In this document: positions 55,078 to 63,682 of the stretch, one piece after another | Layout of the letters: the number at the start of each line of letters is the position of its first letter | Position numbering within the stretch: position 1 is the first letter of the stretch | Origin: DYFX01 sp964400625 | GTDB lineage: Bacteria; Patescibacteriota; Patescibacteriia; SG8-24; DYFX01 | Assembly: GCA_964400625.1 (NCBI GenBank) | Contig: CAYNUS010000003.1 | Span: forward strand, 99,654 to 163,653 | Reading direction: 5' to 3' | DNA: 64,000 nt | Notes under the pieces: generated by a model | Databases searched by the model: none | What the model was told of the DNA's origin: nothing | Seen by the model: the letters and a program-made list of their open reading frames with translations, nothing else | Position numbers and translations under genes: made by a program

Positions 55078-55102
55078 CAAGAACGCGATTTCGTGGCAAA
55101 GT
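55074..55102 (+). promoter_or_regulatory. Promoter of the 55131 gene
   Basis: TTGACA at 55074-55079 overlaps the preceding stop codon; 17 bp later stands CAAAGT (55097-55102) with TGG before it, a weak -10. Confidence 0.55.
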
Positions 55103-55130
55103 CCTCCGTCCATGAACGGAGGTCTTTTCG

Positions 55131-55460
55131 ATGGAAACAGTCCCTGCGCCCCTGCGGCTTCCCGCGCCCGCACCCTGCGTCTGCTGCGGCGAGATGCGCG
55201 AGACGGCATGCCGCGAGCCGCTCTGCGGCGCCTGCGTCGCGCCGGACGAGATCCGGAGCTACTGCGCGAAGTGCCGTTCGCGCGGAACCTATCCGCTCGA
55301 CGACTTCATCCGCGTGATGGCCGAGCATCACCCGGACGTCTCCTTCTCGCCCGGCATGGTCGTGCGGCTCCCGGCCTGCGCGCGGTGCAACGAGGACGGC
55401 CGCCCGCCCGCCGGCGACGGCGTCATCCGCTTCTACGGCATCGTCTCGGCCTCGGCCTGA
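55131..55460 (+). CDS. Multi-zinc-ribbon protein, 109 aa
   Basis: Four CxxC knuckles are visible: CVCC, CGAC, CAKC and CARC, plus a single Cys between the first two (TACREPLCGAC). Two zinc-binding modules are likely. No named family. GGAGG precedes ATG 55131. It is comparable in style to the 16816 protein, and both may bind nucleic acid or serve as small regulators; neither role is shown. Confidence 0.6.
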   Translation: METVPAPLRLPAPAPCVCCGEMRETACREPLCGACVAPDEIRSYCAKCRSRGTYPLDDFIRVMAEHHPDVSFSPGMVVRLPACARCNEDGRPPAGDGVIRFYGIVSASA

Positions 55461-55484
55461 CCCCGGAACACACCGGGGTCTTTT
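55459..55484 (+). terminator. Intrinsic terminator
   Basis: GACCCCGG and CCGGGGTC pair and are followed by TTTT. Confidence 0.8.
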
Positions 55485-55499
55485 CATATCCGGACGCGA

Positions 55500-55528
55500 T
55501 TGTCAGGCGGAGGAGGGGGCGGTAGACT
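55500..55528 (+). promoter_or_regulatory. Promoter of ruvA (leaderless geometry)
   Basis: TTGTCA at 55500-55505, 17 bp, TAGACT at 55523-55528; ATG after eight bases. Confidence 0.75.
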
Positions 55529-55536
55529 GGGCCTGT

Positions 55537-56088
55537 ATGATCGCGTATCTCAAAGGCATCGTCCTCGAGAAAGGCAAGGAACACGTGATTTTGCTGTGCA
55601 ACGAGGTCGGGTATCTCGTCCAGCTGCCGACGCACCTCATGGCCTCCGTCGAGAAGGGGAAAGAGGCCCGCTTCTACACGCACCACATCGTCCGCGAGGA
55701 CGCGAGCGACCTCATGGGTTTCGCGACGGCGCAGGAGCTCGATTTCTTCCTGAAGCTGATTTCCGTCTCCGGCGTCGGGCCGAAGATGGGCCTGCACCTC
55801 ATGTCGCTCGGCCCCGTCGAGAGCATCCGCAAGGCGGTCGAGACGGGCGACGTCTCGTATCTCGAAAGCGCGCAGGGCGTCGGCCGCAAGAGCGCCCAGC
55901 GCGTCATCCTCGAACTCAAGGGCAAGCTCGTCACCGACGACGAGCCGGGCGGCGGCAGCGACGAAGCCGTCTCCGCGCTCGAGAACCTCGGCTATCCGCG
56001 CGCGAAGGTGCGCGAAGCCGTGGGCGCCGTCGGCGAAGGCTCGACCGAAGAGCGCATCCGCGCCGCCCTGAAAGTGCTGGCCAAATGA
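55537..56088 (+). CDS. ruvA: Holliday junction DNA helicase subunit RuvA
   Basis: A 183-residue RuvA that binds the four-way junction and loads RuvB. The OB-fold start MIAYLKGIVLEKGKEHV, two helix-hairpin-helix motifs (VSGVGPKMGLHL and AQGVGRKSAQRVILELKGKL) and the small C-terminal three-helix domain (SALENLGYPRAKVREAV) are present. It overlaps the next gene by four bases. No RBS is present and the ATG lies eight bases after the -10. ruvB is about 50 kb away in this window. Confidence 0.96.
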   Translation: MIAYLKGIVLEKGKEHVILLCNEVGYLVQLPTHLMASVEKGKEARFYTHHIVREDASDLMGFATAQELDFFLKLISVSGVGPKMGLHLMSLGPVESIRKAVETGDVSYLESAQGVGRKSAQRVILELKGKLVTDDEPGGGSDEAVSALENLGYPRAKVREAVGAVGEGSTEERIRAALKVLAK

Positions 56089-57038
56089 TCGAGCGCGCTT
56101 CCGACTCCGCCGCATGGAACCTCGATGTCCTCCGCCTGGGCGGGGGCTTCTTGCAATCGTGGCAGTGGGGCGAGTTCCAGCGCGCGCTCGGCCGCGAGGT
56201 CCTGCGTTTTCGGGAGGACGGCGCGCTGGCCCAGATGATCCGCATGCCCCTGCCGTTCGGCAAGTCGTACTGGTACTGCCCGCGCGGCCCGCTCGGCTCC
56301 TTGCCGTCCCTCCCGATGGACGCGGACATGAAGCGCGGACTCTTCCTGCGCGTCGAACCTGCGGCGAAGCCCGCGGGCGGCGTGAAGGTCCGCGACGTCC
56401 AGCCCGGACAGACCATGATCGTCGATCTCCGCCGCGAGCGCGAGGAGATCATGGCGGCGATGCACGAGAAGTGGCGCTACAACATCCGCCTGGCCGAGCG
56501 CAAAGGCGTGAAGGTCTACGTCGCCGGCGAACGCGATCCGGGAGCCCTCGACGTCTTCTGGGCCCTGCTCGAGGAGACGACGGAGCGCGACGGCTTCCGC
56601 GCGCACGATAAGGAATACTACCGCTCGATGCTCGAGGCGCTCTCCGGAGACCCGGCGGTCGAGGGCAAGACGCGCCCGGTCGCGCGGCTCGTCTTCGCCG
56701 AACATGACGGCCGGGTGCTGGCCGCCAATTTCATGATCTACTTCGGCGATACCGCCACGTACCTGCACGGCGCGTCGAGCCGCGCGCGCCGCGAACTCAT
56801 GGCGCCGCAGCTGCTCCACTGGACCGCGATGCTCGATGCCAAGGCCTGGGGCTACGCCGCGTACGATTTCTGGGGCGTCGCTCCGGAAGGCGCGGAGAAC
56901 CATCCCTGGGCCGGCGTCACGCGTTTCAAGAAGGGATTCGGCGGGACGTACGTCGCGTATCCCGGAGCCTTCGACCTTCCGCTCGACGGATTCTGGTACG
57001 GGCTCTACGCGCTGTCCCGCAAGATCCGTGGCCGTTGA
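56085..57038 (+). CDS. FemAB-like peptidoglycan aminoacyltransferase
   Basis: A 317-residue protein with the FemABX/MurM fold (two GNAT-like domains): SWQWGEFQRALGREVLRF, MIRMPLPFGKSYWYCPRGPLG, MHEKWRYNIRLAERKGV, LAANFMIYFGDTATYLHGASS and WGVAPEGAENHPWAGVTRFKKGFGG. Family members move amino acids from aminoacyl-tRNA onto lipid II stem peptides to build cross-bridges. No coiled-coil arm is visible. The ATG overlaps the ruvA stop codon. A tRNA-Arg and a degenerate tRNA-like copy follow directly. Confidence 0.88.
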   Translation: MIERASDSAAWNLDVLRLGGGFLQSWQWGEFQRALGREVLRFREDGALAQMIRMPLPFGKSYWYCPRGPLGSLPSLPMDADMKRGLFLRVEPAAKPAGGVKVRDVQPGQTMIVDLRREREEIMAAMHEKWRYNIRLAERKGVKVYVAGERDPGALDVFWALLEETTERDGFRAHDKEYYRSMLEALSGDPAVEGKTRPVARLVFAEHDGRVLAANFMIYFGDTATYLHGASSRARRELMAPQLLHWTAMLDAKAWGYAAYDFWGVAPEGAENHPWAGVTRFKKGFGGTYVAYPGAFDLPLDGFWYGLYALSRKIRGR

Positions 57039-57073
57039 CCGCGCCCGTTTTCCGGGCTACTCTTCGTCCGTCC

Positions 57074-57150
57074 GCACCCGTAGCTCAGCTGGATAGAGCG
57101 CTTCCCTCCGAAGGAAGAGGCCAGACGTTCGAATCGTCTCGGGTGCACCA
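57074..57150 (+). tRNA. tRNA-Arg (anticodon CCG)
   Basis: A 77-nt cloverleaf with encoded CCA. Acceptor GCACCCG pairs with CGGGTGC. The anticodon arm CTTCC-CTCCGAA-GGAAG gives CCG, and the T arm is AGACG-TTCGAAT-CGTCT. Confidence 0.96.
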
Positions 57151-57156
57151 CGTAAG

Positions 57157-57180
57157 AATCCCAGACCTCTGGGATTTTTT
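57157..57180 (+). terminator. Terminator of tRNA-Arg
   Basis: AATCCCAG and CTGGGATT pair around ACCT, then T6. The T run forms the start of the following degenerate tRNA. Confidence 0.8.
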
Positions 57181-57250
57181 CGTAGCTCAGCTGGAGAGAG
57201 CGTCCCGCTACGCGGGAAGGCCAGACGTTCGAATCGTCTCGGGTGCACCA
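57176..57250 (+). pseudogene. Degenerate copy of tRNA-Arg
   Basis: The D arm (GTAGCTCAGCTGGA) and the whole 3' part from the variable loop to CCA match the functional tRNA-Arg just upstream. The 5' acceptor strand is replaced by TTTTTCG from the terminator T run, leaving mostly G-U or no pairs, and the anticodon loop has only five bases within TCCCG/CGGGA. It is most likely a partial duplication that no longer decodes. Confidence 0.8.
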
Positions 57251-57254
57251 TGAG

Positions 57255-57284
57255 AACGCCTCCGGTCAAACCGGGGCGTTTTTC
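57255..57284 (+). terminator. Intrinsic terminator
   Basis: AACGCC and CCGG pair with CCGG and GGCGTT, leaving one bulged T, around a TCAAA loop, followed by T3 and more T. Confidence 0.75.
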
Positions 57285-57296
57285 GTTTTTTTGCCG

Positions 57297-57336
57297 CATG
57301 TACGGAAATGCGTCAGGTGACGCAAATCGGTACATG
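57297..57336. promoter_or_regulatory. Two-layer palindrome upstream of the 57380 gene
   Basis: CATGTAC, five bases, TGCGTC, AGGT, GACGCA, five bases, GTACATG: two nested inverted repeats with exact symmetry, ending eight bases before a -35. It may be an operator or a hairpin. Confidence 0.6.
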
Positions 57337-57343
57337 ACGGGAT

Positions 57344-57371
57344 TTGCCGAACTTGGGGCCGCTGGTATACT
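57344..57371 (+). promoter_or_regulatory. Promoter of the 57380 gene (leaderless geometry)
   Basis: TTGCCG at 57344-57349, 16 bp, TATACT at 57366-57371 with extended -10 TGG; ATG after eight bases. Confidence 0.75.
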
Positions 57372-57379
57372 CGCGGCGT

Positions 57380-57886
57380 ATGCGCATCGTTCCCGTACGC
57401 CTCATGATCGGCGCGACGCTCCTCGTCGCCGGGTTCGGCGTGCTCACGGACGGATCGCCGCTCCGCATCATGGACTTCAAGGACCGCGAGTGCCGCACGG
57501 CGTCCGTCGCGCTCGCCTCGGCGTGTCCGGCCGGCTGCGTGCCGCGGCCGCTGAACGAGCCCTCCGATCGGGCGAAGCCGACGGAGTGCCGCAGCCGCCT
57601 GTGGGTCAGGACGTGCGGGAAGGCGTGCGACCCGTCGCCGGGGTACGCGCGCGCGTCCGACGGCGCGCTGGTCGACGGCCGCCGCCTCGTCTTGGCGCTC
57701 GACGCCGCGCCCGACGCCGCGCTTGAAAACGTCCTGAAGGAGCTCGGCGCGACGCTCGAGACGCGCTTCGACGGGATGTTCCGCTACGACGTCACGCTCG
57801 CCGCCGATACCCCCGATCTTGAGGAAACGAAGAAGCGCCTTTCGGCGCTTCCCGGCGTGCGTTCCGTCGAGGATCTTCCGCGCTAG
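57380..57886 (+). CDS. Exported Cys-rich protein with I9-like C-terminus
   Basis: A 168-residue protein with a signal peptide or anchor (about 6-24), six cysteines in the next 65 residues (ECRTAS, SACPAGC, ECRSR, TCGKACD) and a C-terminal alpha/beta domain (LVLALDAAPDAALENVLKEL, DGMFRYDVTLAA, LSALPGVRSVEDL) that resembles subtilase propeptide/inhibitor I9 folds. Family assignment is tentative. Its TAG shares the palindrome CTAG with the stop of the convergent gene at 57883, with no terminator between. Confidence 0.65.
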   Translation: MRIVPVRLMIGATLLVAGFGVLTDGSPLRIMDFKDRECRTASVALASACPAGCVPRPLNEPSDRAKPTECRSRLWVRTCGKACDPSPGYARASDGALVDGRRLVLALDAAPDAALENVLKELGATLETRFDGMFRYDVTLAADTPDLEETKKRLSALPGVRSVEDLPR

Positions 57887-59733
57887 TCGGTGACGACGCC
57901 CTTGCCCGAGGCGTCCTCGTCGCCGATCAGGTCGGTTCCGACCGCGGGCTGGGTCTTGAGGATGATGGCCTCGACGTCCTTGTCGAAGGCTTCGAACCGG
58001 TTGTCGCCCGTGAGGTCCAGGATCTTGCCGATGTCTTCCGACACGGGGGTCAGCTCCACCTCGAAGCTCGCGAGGACTTCCGGCACCGAGGTCGGCATGC
58101 GGTTCAGCCGCCAGGTGACCTTGCGGCCCGTCTCGTCGAAGTCGAGCGCGCCGGCCGTCACCTCGCGCGGCGTGCCCGTCCACTTCACGCCTTGCGGGAG
58201 CAGGGTCGTGACGGAGAGGTTCGTCAGCTCGTGGAGGCTGTTCCGGACGACCCAGGAGATGCGGTAGATCGTCTTCTCGCCCACCTTCGGCGGCAGGGGT
58301 CCTGAACCGACGGGGATGCCGTCTTCCGTGAAGTAGCGGCCGAAGGCGGTGAAGGACGCGTCGGAGAGGAGGCGGATCTCCATCGGCACCGCGTCCACCT
58401 GCCGCGCCCCCGAGACGTTGCCGGCGCGCGCGATCTTCGCGCTCGCGGCGGCGCGCACGACGTAGGCCTTGGACGGCGCGTCGGGCAGCAGCCGTTTCGC
58501 CAGCTGCACGGAGAAGTTGATCTCGCCCTTGTCGCCCGGCTCGAGCGCGGCGAGTTCCGGGATCTCCTTCTTCGTCCAGGTGATGACGGAATCCCTGCGC
58601 ACGCCTTGGAGGTCGTCCTTCAGCGAGACCCAGTCGAGGACGCCGTTGGCGGGATCCGTCGGGAGGTCCGCGATGAGCGCCACGTCGCGGAGCGAGACGT
58701 CGCCGGCGTTCTCGTAGCGGATGGTGAAGAAGAGCTGGTCGCCGAAGGACGCGATGGGCGCCTTGTCCGAACCGTTCACGATGAGCGCGAGGTCGAGGTT
58801 GCTCTTCAGGACGTCCGTCGGCGCTTCGGCGCGCGCGACGGTCATGAGGCCGGCGTCTTCCGCGAAGCCGATGCGCGCCGCGAGCGCCTTCGGGCCGCGC
58901 GAGGCGGCGGAGAACGTGCCTTTGACGACGATCGTGCCCTTCGCGTTCGCCTCGATCTTCGGGACCGTCCAGCGCAGCGCGACGTCCTCGTCCGGGCTCG
59001 GCTCGGCCGAGGCGAAGATGAAGCCTTCGAGCGGATCGATGACGAAGCGGATGTCCTCGAGCGCCGCGTCCGACACGTTGGCGTATTCGTAGACGAAGGC
59101 GATCTCGTCGCCCGGCGTCATCTGTTCCGGGCCGGTGCCGCGCAGGGAGAGCACGGACTCCTCGATGACGACGGTGTGCGAGGCGACCTTCTGGAAGTCG
59201 GCGTTGAAGTCGGCGGGGCGGTAGTTCAGGCGCGCTTCGAACGTCATCGCGGCGTCCAGCTCCGCGCGGACGTAGCCGCGCACGCGGATCTCGCCTTCGG
59301 CGCCCGGCGCGACCGAACCGACCGTCCAGGCGCCGTCCTCGGCCGAGGCCGGTTCGGAACCGATGACCCGGAAGCCCTCCGGGGCGCGGAACTCGACCTG
59401 GGCGCGCGCGAGCGGGATGCGTTCGTTGTTCCGGTAGCGGATGATGACGTCGCTCTCGGCGCCGGCGACGAACTTCTCCGAGGTCTGGACGACGACGTCG
59501 ACGTTCTCGCCGGTGAAGCCGGAGCTGCGCGAGAAGAAGAGGATGCCCGCCCAGGTGGCGCCCGCCAGGATCGCGAGCGCGGCGACGGCTCCGAGGATGG
59601 CGGACTTGAGGCGGCTGCCGGGCTTGCCGTCGAGGCGCGTGAAGTCCGGGAGCTTGCCCTCCGGGTCGGCGTAGATGCTCTTGAGGTCCTTGCCGAGATC
59701 CTCGGAGCTGCGCGGTTTTTCGAGTTCCTCCAT
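57883..59733 (-). CDS. Membrane protein with DUF11-type Ig repeats
   Basis: A 616-residue protein: cytoplasmic N-terminus (about 1-43), one membrane helix (about 44-68) and at least four Ig-like beta-sandwich repeats of the DUF11 kind outside (recurring patterns such as VRYENAGDVSLRDVALIADLP and VEFRAPEGFRVIGSEP). It is probably a surface or scaffold protein. It is the third gene of the glycosyltransferase-DUF4012 operon, six bases after the DUF4012 gene. Confidence 0.78.
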   Translation of the reverse strand: MEELEKPRSSEDLGKDLKSIYADPEGKLPDFTRLDGKPGSRLKSAILGAVAALAILAGATWAGILFFSRSSGFTGENVDVVVQTSEKFVAGAESDVIIRYRNNERIPLARAQVEFRAPEGFRVIGSEPASAEDGAWTVGSVAPGAEGEIRVRGYVRAELDAAMTFEARLNYRPADFNADFQKVASHTVVIEESVLSLRGTGPEQMTPGDEIAFVYEYANVSDAALEDIRFVIDPLEGFIFASAEPSPDEDVALRWTVPKIEANAKGTIVVKGTFSAASRGPKALAARIGFAEDAGLMTVARAEAPTDVLKSNLDLALIVNGSDKAPIASFGDQLFFTIRYENAGDVSLRDVALIADLPTDPANGVLDWVSLKDDLQGVRRDSVITWTKKEIPELAALEPGDKGEINFSVQLAKRLLPDAPSKAYVVRAAASAKIARAGNVSGARQVDAVPMEIRLLSDASFTAFGRYFTEDGIPVGSGPLPPKVGEKTIYRISWVVRNSLHELTNLSVTTLLPQGVKWTGTPREVTAGALDFDETGRKVTWRLNRMPTSVPEVLASFEVELTPVSEDIGKILDLTGDNRFEAFDKDVEAIILKTQPAVGTDLIGDEDASGKGVVTD

Positions 59734-59739
59734 AAGGGT

Positions 59740-62334
59740 TCAGTCGCGATTGACGAGCACCATGCCGACGAAGAGGTCGCGGTCGAGTCCCGTGTCGAGC
59801 GTGAGGCCGCCGCGGTCGGGCGTCGCTTCCTCCGGGACGCTCGAGCGGACGCTCCAGCCTTCCGGAAGGTGGATGCGGCTCGAGAAGGTCCGATCGACCG
59901 CGCCGGGCTGCTTGCGGACGACGAGCTTCATCGAGGCCGTCGGCGACCAGGCGCCGAGCGCTTCGCGGATCTTCTCGAAGCGTGTCTCCGGTTCGCGGAC
60001 GAGGTCCTGGACGCGGAACGGCAGGCGGTAGCTGACCTTCACCGAGCGCGTCTCGCCGGGCTCGAGCTGGACCCAGTTGCCGAAGACGGTCAGGCCGGAT
60101 TCCTCGGTGACGCGGGTTCCGGAGGGTGCGTGCGTGGCGGCGACGCCTTCGACGGCGGCGAGGAGCGTCGAGGGCTGGAGCGTGTCGTCGGCCGGGAGGA
60201 AGTAGCCTTCGCCCGGAGCCTCGAAGCCTTCGGCCGAGAGGAGCTCGCTGCCTTTCGGCACGTAGAGGCGGAGATAGTCGATGTTCTTGATGCCGGTGAA
60301 GAGCTCGCCCTTCTCGCCGCGATGCGTGCGCGTGACGGTCACGGTGTCGACGATCGCGCCGGATGCCTCGATGCGCGTCTCGTGGCGGATGTCGGCCTTC
60401 ACGACGCCGTCGGTCTTGCCGCCCGCGATGTTGGTATCGACCACGGCGAGGAAGTCGCCGCCTTCGGGGGGCGCGAGCTCGCCCGTCCAGCCGAAGTCCG
60501 CGGCGGCGGCCTGCGCGGTCTCGTCGCGGAACCAGACCTGCACGTCCTTGGCCGCGAGCGCGCCGCCGAACACCGAGGCGAGCTTGGGCATGTCCTTCGC
60601 GCCGCCGTCGAGCAGCTTCTGGAGCAGCTTCGGCGCCATGTCGGAGATGATCTGCTTGGGCCGGTTGGTCTCGCGGTCGTATTCGATCTCGACGGACTTC
60701 TGCGTCTCGAGGTGGAAGTTCTCCGCGTCGATCGTCTTGCCGTATTCCGGCATCTCCATCGGGCCGACGACGGCGAGCAGGTCCTCCATCATGTTGGAGT
60801 TCACGGCGATGACGCCGTCGACGGTCGGGCCGCCGCTCTTCTCGTAGAACCAGACGAGCGCCTGCGCCGAAGTCGGGAAGTCCGCGAACCAGTTGGCGTC
60901 CTGGAACTCCCAGCGCGCGTTCACGAGCCGGAGCTGTTCGGGCGCCTCGATGCGCTGGTTGAGGCCGCCGCGGAGATCGTACGAGCCGCCGGCGGGGATC
61001 TCGATGTCCTCGATCGATCCGTCCTTGAGGTCCATGAGCGCGTAGGAGCCGATGAAGCCGCCGGTCGGGCGCAGTTCGCGGCTGTTCTGGAAGACGACGA
61101 GGTAGCGCCGCTTGCCGTTGGCGCCGATGGCGTCGAGCAGGACGCCGGAGGAGGCGGTGGCGCGCTTGAGGTCGGCGACCGCGCCGGCGACGTCGCCGCG
61201 GATGGCGGCGAAGGGCTCGCGGAAGGATTCCGGCAGGCTGCGGAGGGAGACTTCCTCGAGCTCGGCGGAAGCCGTCTCGAGATGCGGGAGCGCGGAAGCG
61301 AGCGCGAGCGTCATGCGCTCGAGCTTCTTCGCGACGGTCTCGGGCGAGCCTTCGAGCGCTTCGACGCCCGCGGCGAGCTCTTCGCCCGCCTTGGCGGCCG
61401 CTTCGCCCGCGGCGAGCAGGCGCTCTCCGCTCGCGAGCTTGTCGCCGTTGCCCGTGAGGACGGCGGCGAGGCGCACGGCGATGTCGTCGACGCGGTCGCG
61501 CGTCTCGGCGAACGCGCCCGCGGCGCGGCCGAAGGAGGCTTCGGCGTCGCCTTCGCCCAGCGTGGCGGTCCCCGCATCCTTGAGACCGACGACGGCTTCC
61601 TTGGCGCCCGCGGCGATGGCGCCGGCTTTCTTCAGCAGGCCGGTGTATGACAGGAGCGCCTGAAGCGGCAGGCTGACCGCGAGCGCGATGGCCGCGAACG
61701 CCGCCACGCGGCGCATCCACTGCGCGTGCGGAGCGAAGGAGAAGCGCGGGCGCTCCGGCGCCGGCATGACTTTGATGGCTTCGGGCTTGACCGGGCGCGC
61801 CGGCATCGCGAAGCGCGAAGGCTCAATCGTGCGCGGCATGGCCTGCGGGGCGTTGAACGAACGCACGACGACGGCGGGGCGGGGCGCCGCAGGACGGGGG
61901 CGCGAGACCGGACGCGGCTTCGCCTTGAACGGCAGGGCGAGCATCGCGAACGGGAGTTTCAGGAAACCGCCGATAGGCGCGCGGTACGGCTTGCGGTCGG
62001 GGCGCGAAGGCACGAACGAGCGGTGCTCGTCATGCGTCGGCGCGGCGTTGCGCACGGCGTGCGTGAAGACGCTGAGTTTCTGTTCGAAATCGAGATCGGG
62101 GCGCGGGCCTTCGGACGGGCGCCGGGAAAACGGCGTGAGGTCCACGATGTGGCGGGAGACTTCGGCGGACGCCGCGATCGGCACCTCTTTCGGCTTCGTG
62201 GCAGGACGCGAACGCGCGGACCAGGCGCGCGGCGGCGCCTTTTCCTTGCCGGGGTCGGCGAAACCGACGACTTCGCGCGCCACGACGCGGCCGAAGAAGA
62301 CGGAGAGGAATTCCTTGCGATCTTGTTCCCTCAT
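59740..62334 (-). CDS. DUF4012 membrane protein, 864 aa
   Basis: A cytoplasmic Pro/Arg-rich region (1-205), a membrane helix (about 215-237, VAAFAAIALAVSLPLQALLSY) and a large external region that includes helices (240-360) and the DUF4012 domain (about 375-700, with YLVVFQNSRELRPTGGFIGSYALMDL and PEYGKTIDAENFHLETQKSVE). DUF4012 is found in Patescibacteria and Actinobacteria in envelope or polysaccharide contexts; function is unknown. The start at 62334 overlaps the stop of the glycosyltransferase gene (ATGA). Confidence 0.88.
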   Translation of the reverse strand: MREQDRKEFLSVFFGRVVAREVVGFADPGKEKAPPRAWSARSRPATKPKEVPIAASAEVSRHIVDLTPFSRRPSEGPRPDLDFEQKLSVFTHAVRNAAPTHDEHRSFVPSRPDRKPYRAPIGGFLKLPFAMLALPFKAKPRPVSRPRPAAPRPAVVVRSFNAPQAMPRTIEPSRFAMPARPVKPEAIKVMPAPERPRFSFAPHAQWMRRVAAFAAIALAVSLPLQALLSYTGLLKKAGAIAAGAKEAVVGLKDAGTATLGEGDAEASFGRAAGAFAETRDRVDDIAVRLAAVLTGNGDKLASGERLLAAGEAAAKAGEELAAGVEALEGSPETVAKKLERMTLALASALPHLETASAELEEVSLRSLPESFREPFAAIRGDVAGAVADLKRATASSGVLLDAIGANGKRRYLVVFQNSRELRPTGGFIGSYALMDLKDGSIEDIEIPAGGSYDLRGGLNQRIEAPEQLRLVNARWEFQDANWFADFPTSAQALVWFYEKSGGPTVDGVIAVNSNMMEDLLAVVGPMEMPEYGKTIDAENFHLETQKSVEIEYDRETNRPKQIISDMAPKLLQKLLDGGAKDMPKLASVFGGALAAKDVQVWFRDETAQAAAADFGWTGELAPPEGGDFLAVVDTNIAGGKTDGVVKADIRHETRIEASGAIVDTVTVTRTHRGEKGELFTGIKNIDYLRLYVPKGSELLSAEGFEAPGEGYFLPADDTLQPSTLLAAVEGVAATHAPSGTRVTEESGLTVFGNWVQLEPGETRSVKVSYRLPFRVQDLVREPETRFEKIREALGAWSPTASMKLVVRKQPGAVDRTFSSRIHLPEGWSVRSSVPEEATPDRGGLTLDTGLDRDLFVGMVLVNRD

Positions 62335-63470
62335 GGTCGGAGAGATGCGAGGTACGTTCGGTAAGTCCGTTCGGCGCACTCGCGCCAGCTGAAGCGTTCG
62401 ACGCGGCGCTTGCCTTTCTCCGCGAGCGCCGCGCGGAGCGCGTCGTCGCTGAAGGTCATGCGCATCGCCTTGGCCATGTCCGCGACGTCTTCCGGATCGA
62501 AGTAGGCGGCGGCGTCATCGAGGATTTCCGGCAGGCAGGAGTTGCCGGCGGCGGCCACGGGCGTGCCGTAGCGCATCGCCTCGAGCGGCGGCAGGCCGAA
62601 GCCTTCGAGGAGCGAGGGGAAGACGTAGGCGCGGGCGCGGCGGTAGAGCTCCGCGAGCTCCGCTTCCTCCGCGTAGCCGTAGAAGACGACGTCGCCCTCC
62701 GCGAGCAGCCCGAGCCGTTCCGCTTCCGCTTTCAATCGCGTGTAGAAATGATCCATCTTGCCGACGAGCACGAGCTGGGCGTCGAGGCCGTCCTTCCGGA
62801 GCGCGGCGAAGACCTCGAGGAGCCGTTCCAGGTTCTTGTGCGGGTACGCGTTGCCGACGTAGAGGAAGTACGGCTTCGCGATGCCTTTGGCCGCCGGATC
62901 GAACGTGCCGGGGATCGTGAGCTGTCCGATCTCGACGCCGTCGGCCGCCTCGTAGGTGACCGTCACGCGTTCGGGCCGCACCTTGAGCTCGCGGACGATG
63001 TCGCGCTTCGTGCACTCCGAGACCGTGATGATCGCGCGCGCCCTCCAGGCGGCCAAGGCGATCGTCGCGCGATAGGCCGCGTACTTCAGCCCGTAGGTCG
63101 CGGCGTTCAGGGTGGTCGCCCTCCGCGTCGGATAGCGGAAGAGGATGAGGTCGTGGATCGTCACGACGAACGGGCAGGGGGTCAGCACCGGCACGTTGAA
63201 GTGCGGGAAGTGCATCAGGTCGATCCGCTCCTTGCGGAGGAGGGGAGGGAAGCGGAGCTGTTCCGCCAGCGAGTACCAGCGGAAGTCCGCCAGGACTTTC
63301 CTGAATTTCGGCGAGGCGGGCCGGTACAGGTCGAAGTTTTCTTTCCGCAAAAAGACCGTGAACTCGTGCTCGCCGCCGACGCGCTCCAGGTTCTCAATGA
63401 GCCTTTCGGTGTAGCGGCCGAGTCCCTTTCCGACAGGTCCGAAAAATCTTGCATCAATGCCGATCCGCAT
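62331..63470 (-). CDS. Glycosyltransferase family 4
   Basis: A 379-residue GT-B glycosyltransferase: MRIGIDARFFGPVGKGLGRYT, HFPHFNVPV, TIHDL, VSECTKRDIV, YVGNAYPHKNLERLLE, and the donor-binding motif PSLLEGFGLPPLEAM. It would add a sugar (mannose, galactose or similar) to a lipid-linked or surface glycan at the membrane. TGATACACT (63485-63477) lies six bases before the ATG; no RBS. It is the first gene of a three-gene envelope operon with the DUF4012 and DUF11-type proteins. Confidence 0.93.
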   Translation of the reverse strand: MRIGIDARFFGPVGKGLGRYTERLIENLERVGGEHEFTVFLRKENFDLYRPASPKFRKVLADFRWYSLAEQLRFPPLLRKERIDLMHFPHFNVPVLTPCPFVVTIHDLILFRYPTRRATTLNAATYGLKYAAYRATIALAAWRARAIITVSECTKRDIVRELKVRPERVTVTYEAADGVEIGQLTIPGTFDPAAKGIAKPYFLYVGNAYPHKNLERLLEVFAALRKDGLDAQLVLVGKMDHFYTRLKAEAERLGLLAEGDVVFYGYAEEAELAELYRRARAYVFPSLLEGFGLPPLEAMRYGTPVAAAGNSCLPEILDDAAAYFDPEDVADMAKAMRMTFSDDALRAALAEKGKRRVERFSWRECAERTYRTYLASLRP

Positions 63471-63541
63471 GGCTTCAGTGTATCAAAATTAGGCGAAACC
63501 GAGGAGCTTTCGCTATCTTTAGCGGAAAACACGTCTTTTCC

Positions 63542-63570
63542 TTGATTATTAGCCAAAAAAATGGTATTAT
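63542..63570 (+). promoter_or_regulatory. Promoter of the 63835 gene
   Basis: TTGATT at 63542-63547, 17 bp, TATTAT at 63565-63570 with extended -10 TGG; the start codon is about 260 bases downstream. Confidence 0.75.
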
Positions 63571-63682
63571 AGAAAACGTATCCACAGCCCTCCAAAAATA
63601 AGGGGACTGGGGTCAAAAACAACACAAAAATGCTGGGGGGCATTTCTCAAAATTCAGCTGGTTTTAGCGAAGATTGTTTTCG

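Noticed and set aside
57176..57250. A second functional tRNA gene
   Set aside because: The acceptor stem does not pair properly and the anticodon loop has five bases, so it was called a degenerate copy.
57266..61720. A 1484-codon minus-strand frame and a 1014-codon plus-strand frame at 58606-61650
   Set aside because: Both are frame shadows of the DUF11-type and DUF4012 genes. The translations are repetitive Arg/Ala/Gly-rich text without domains.
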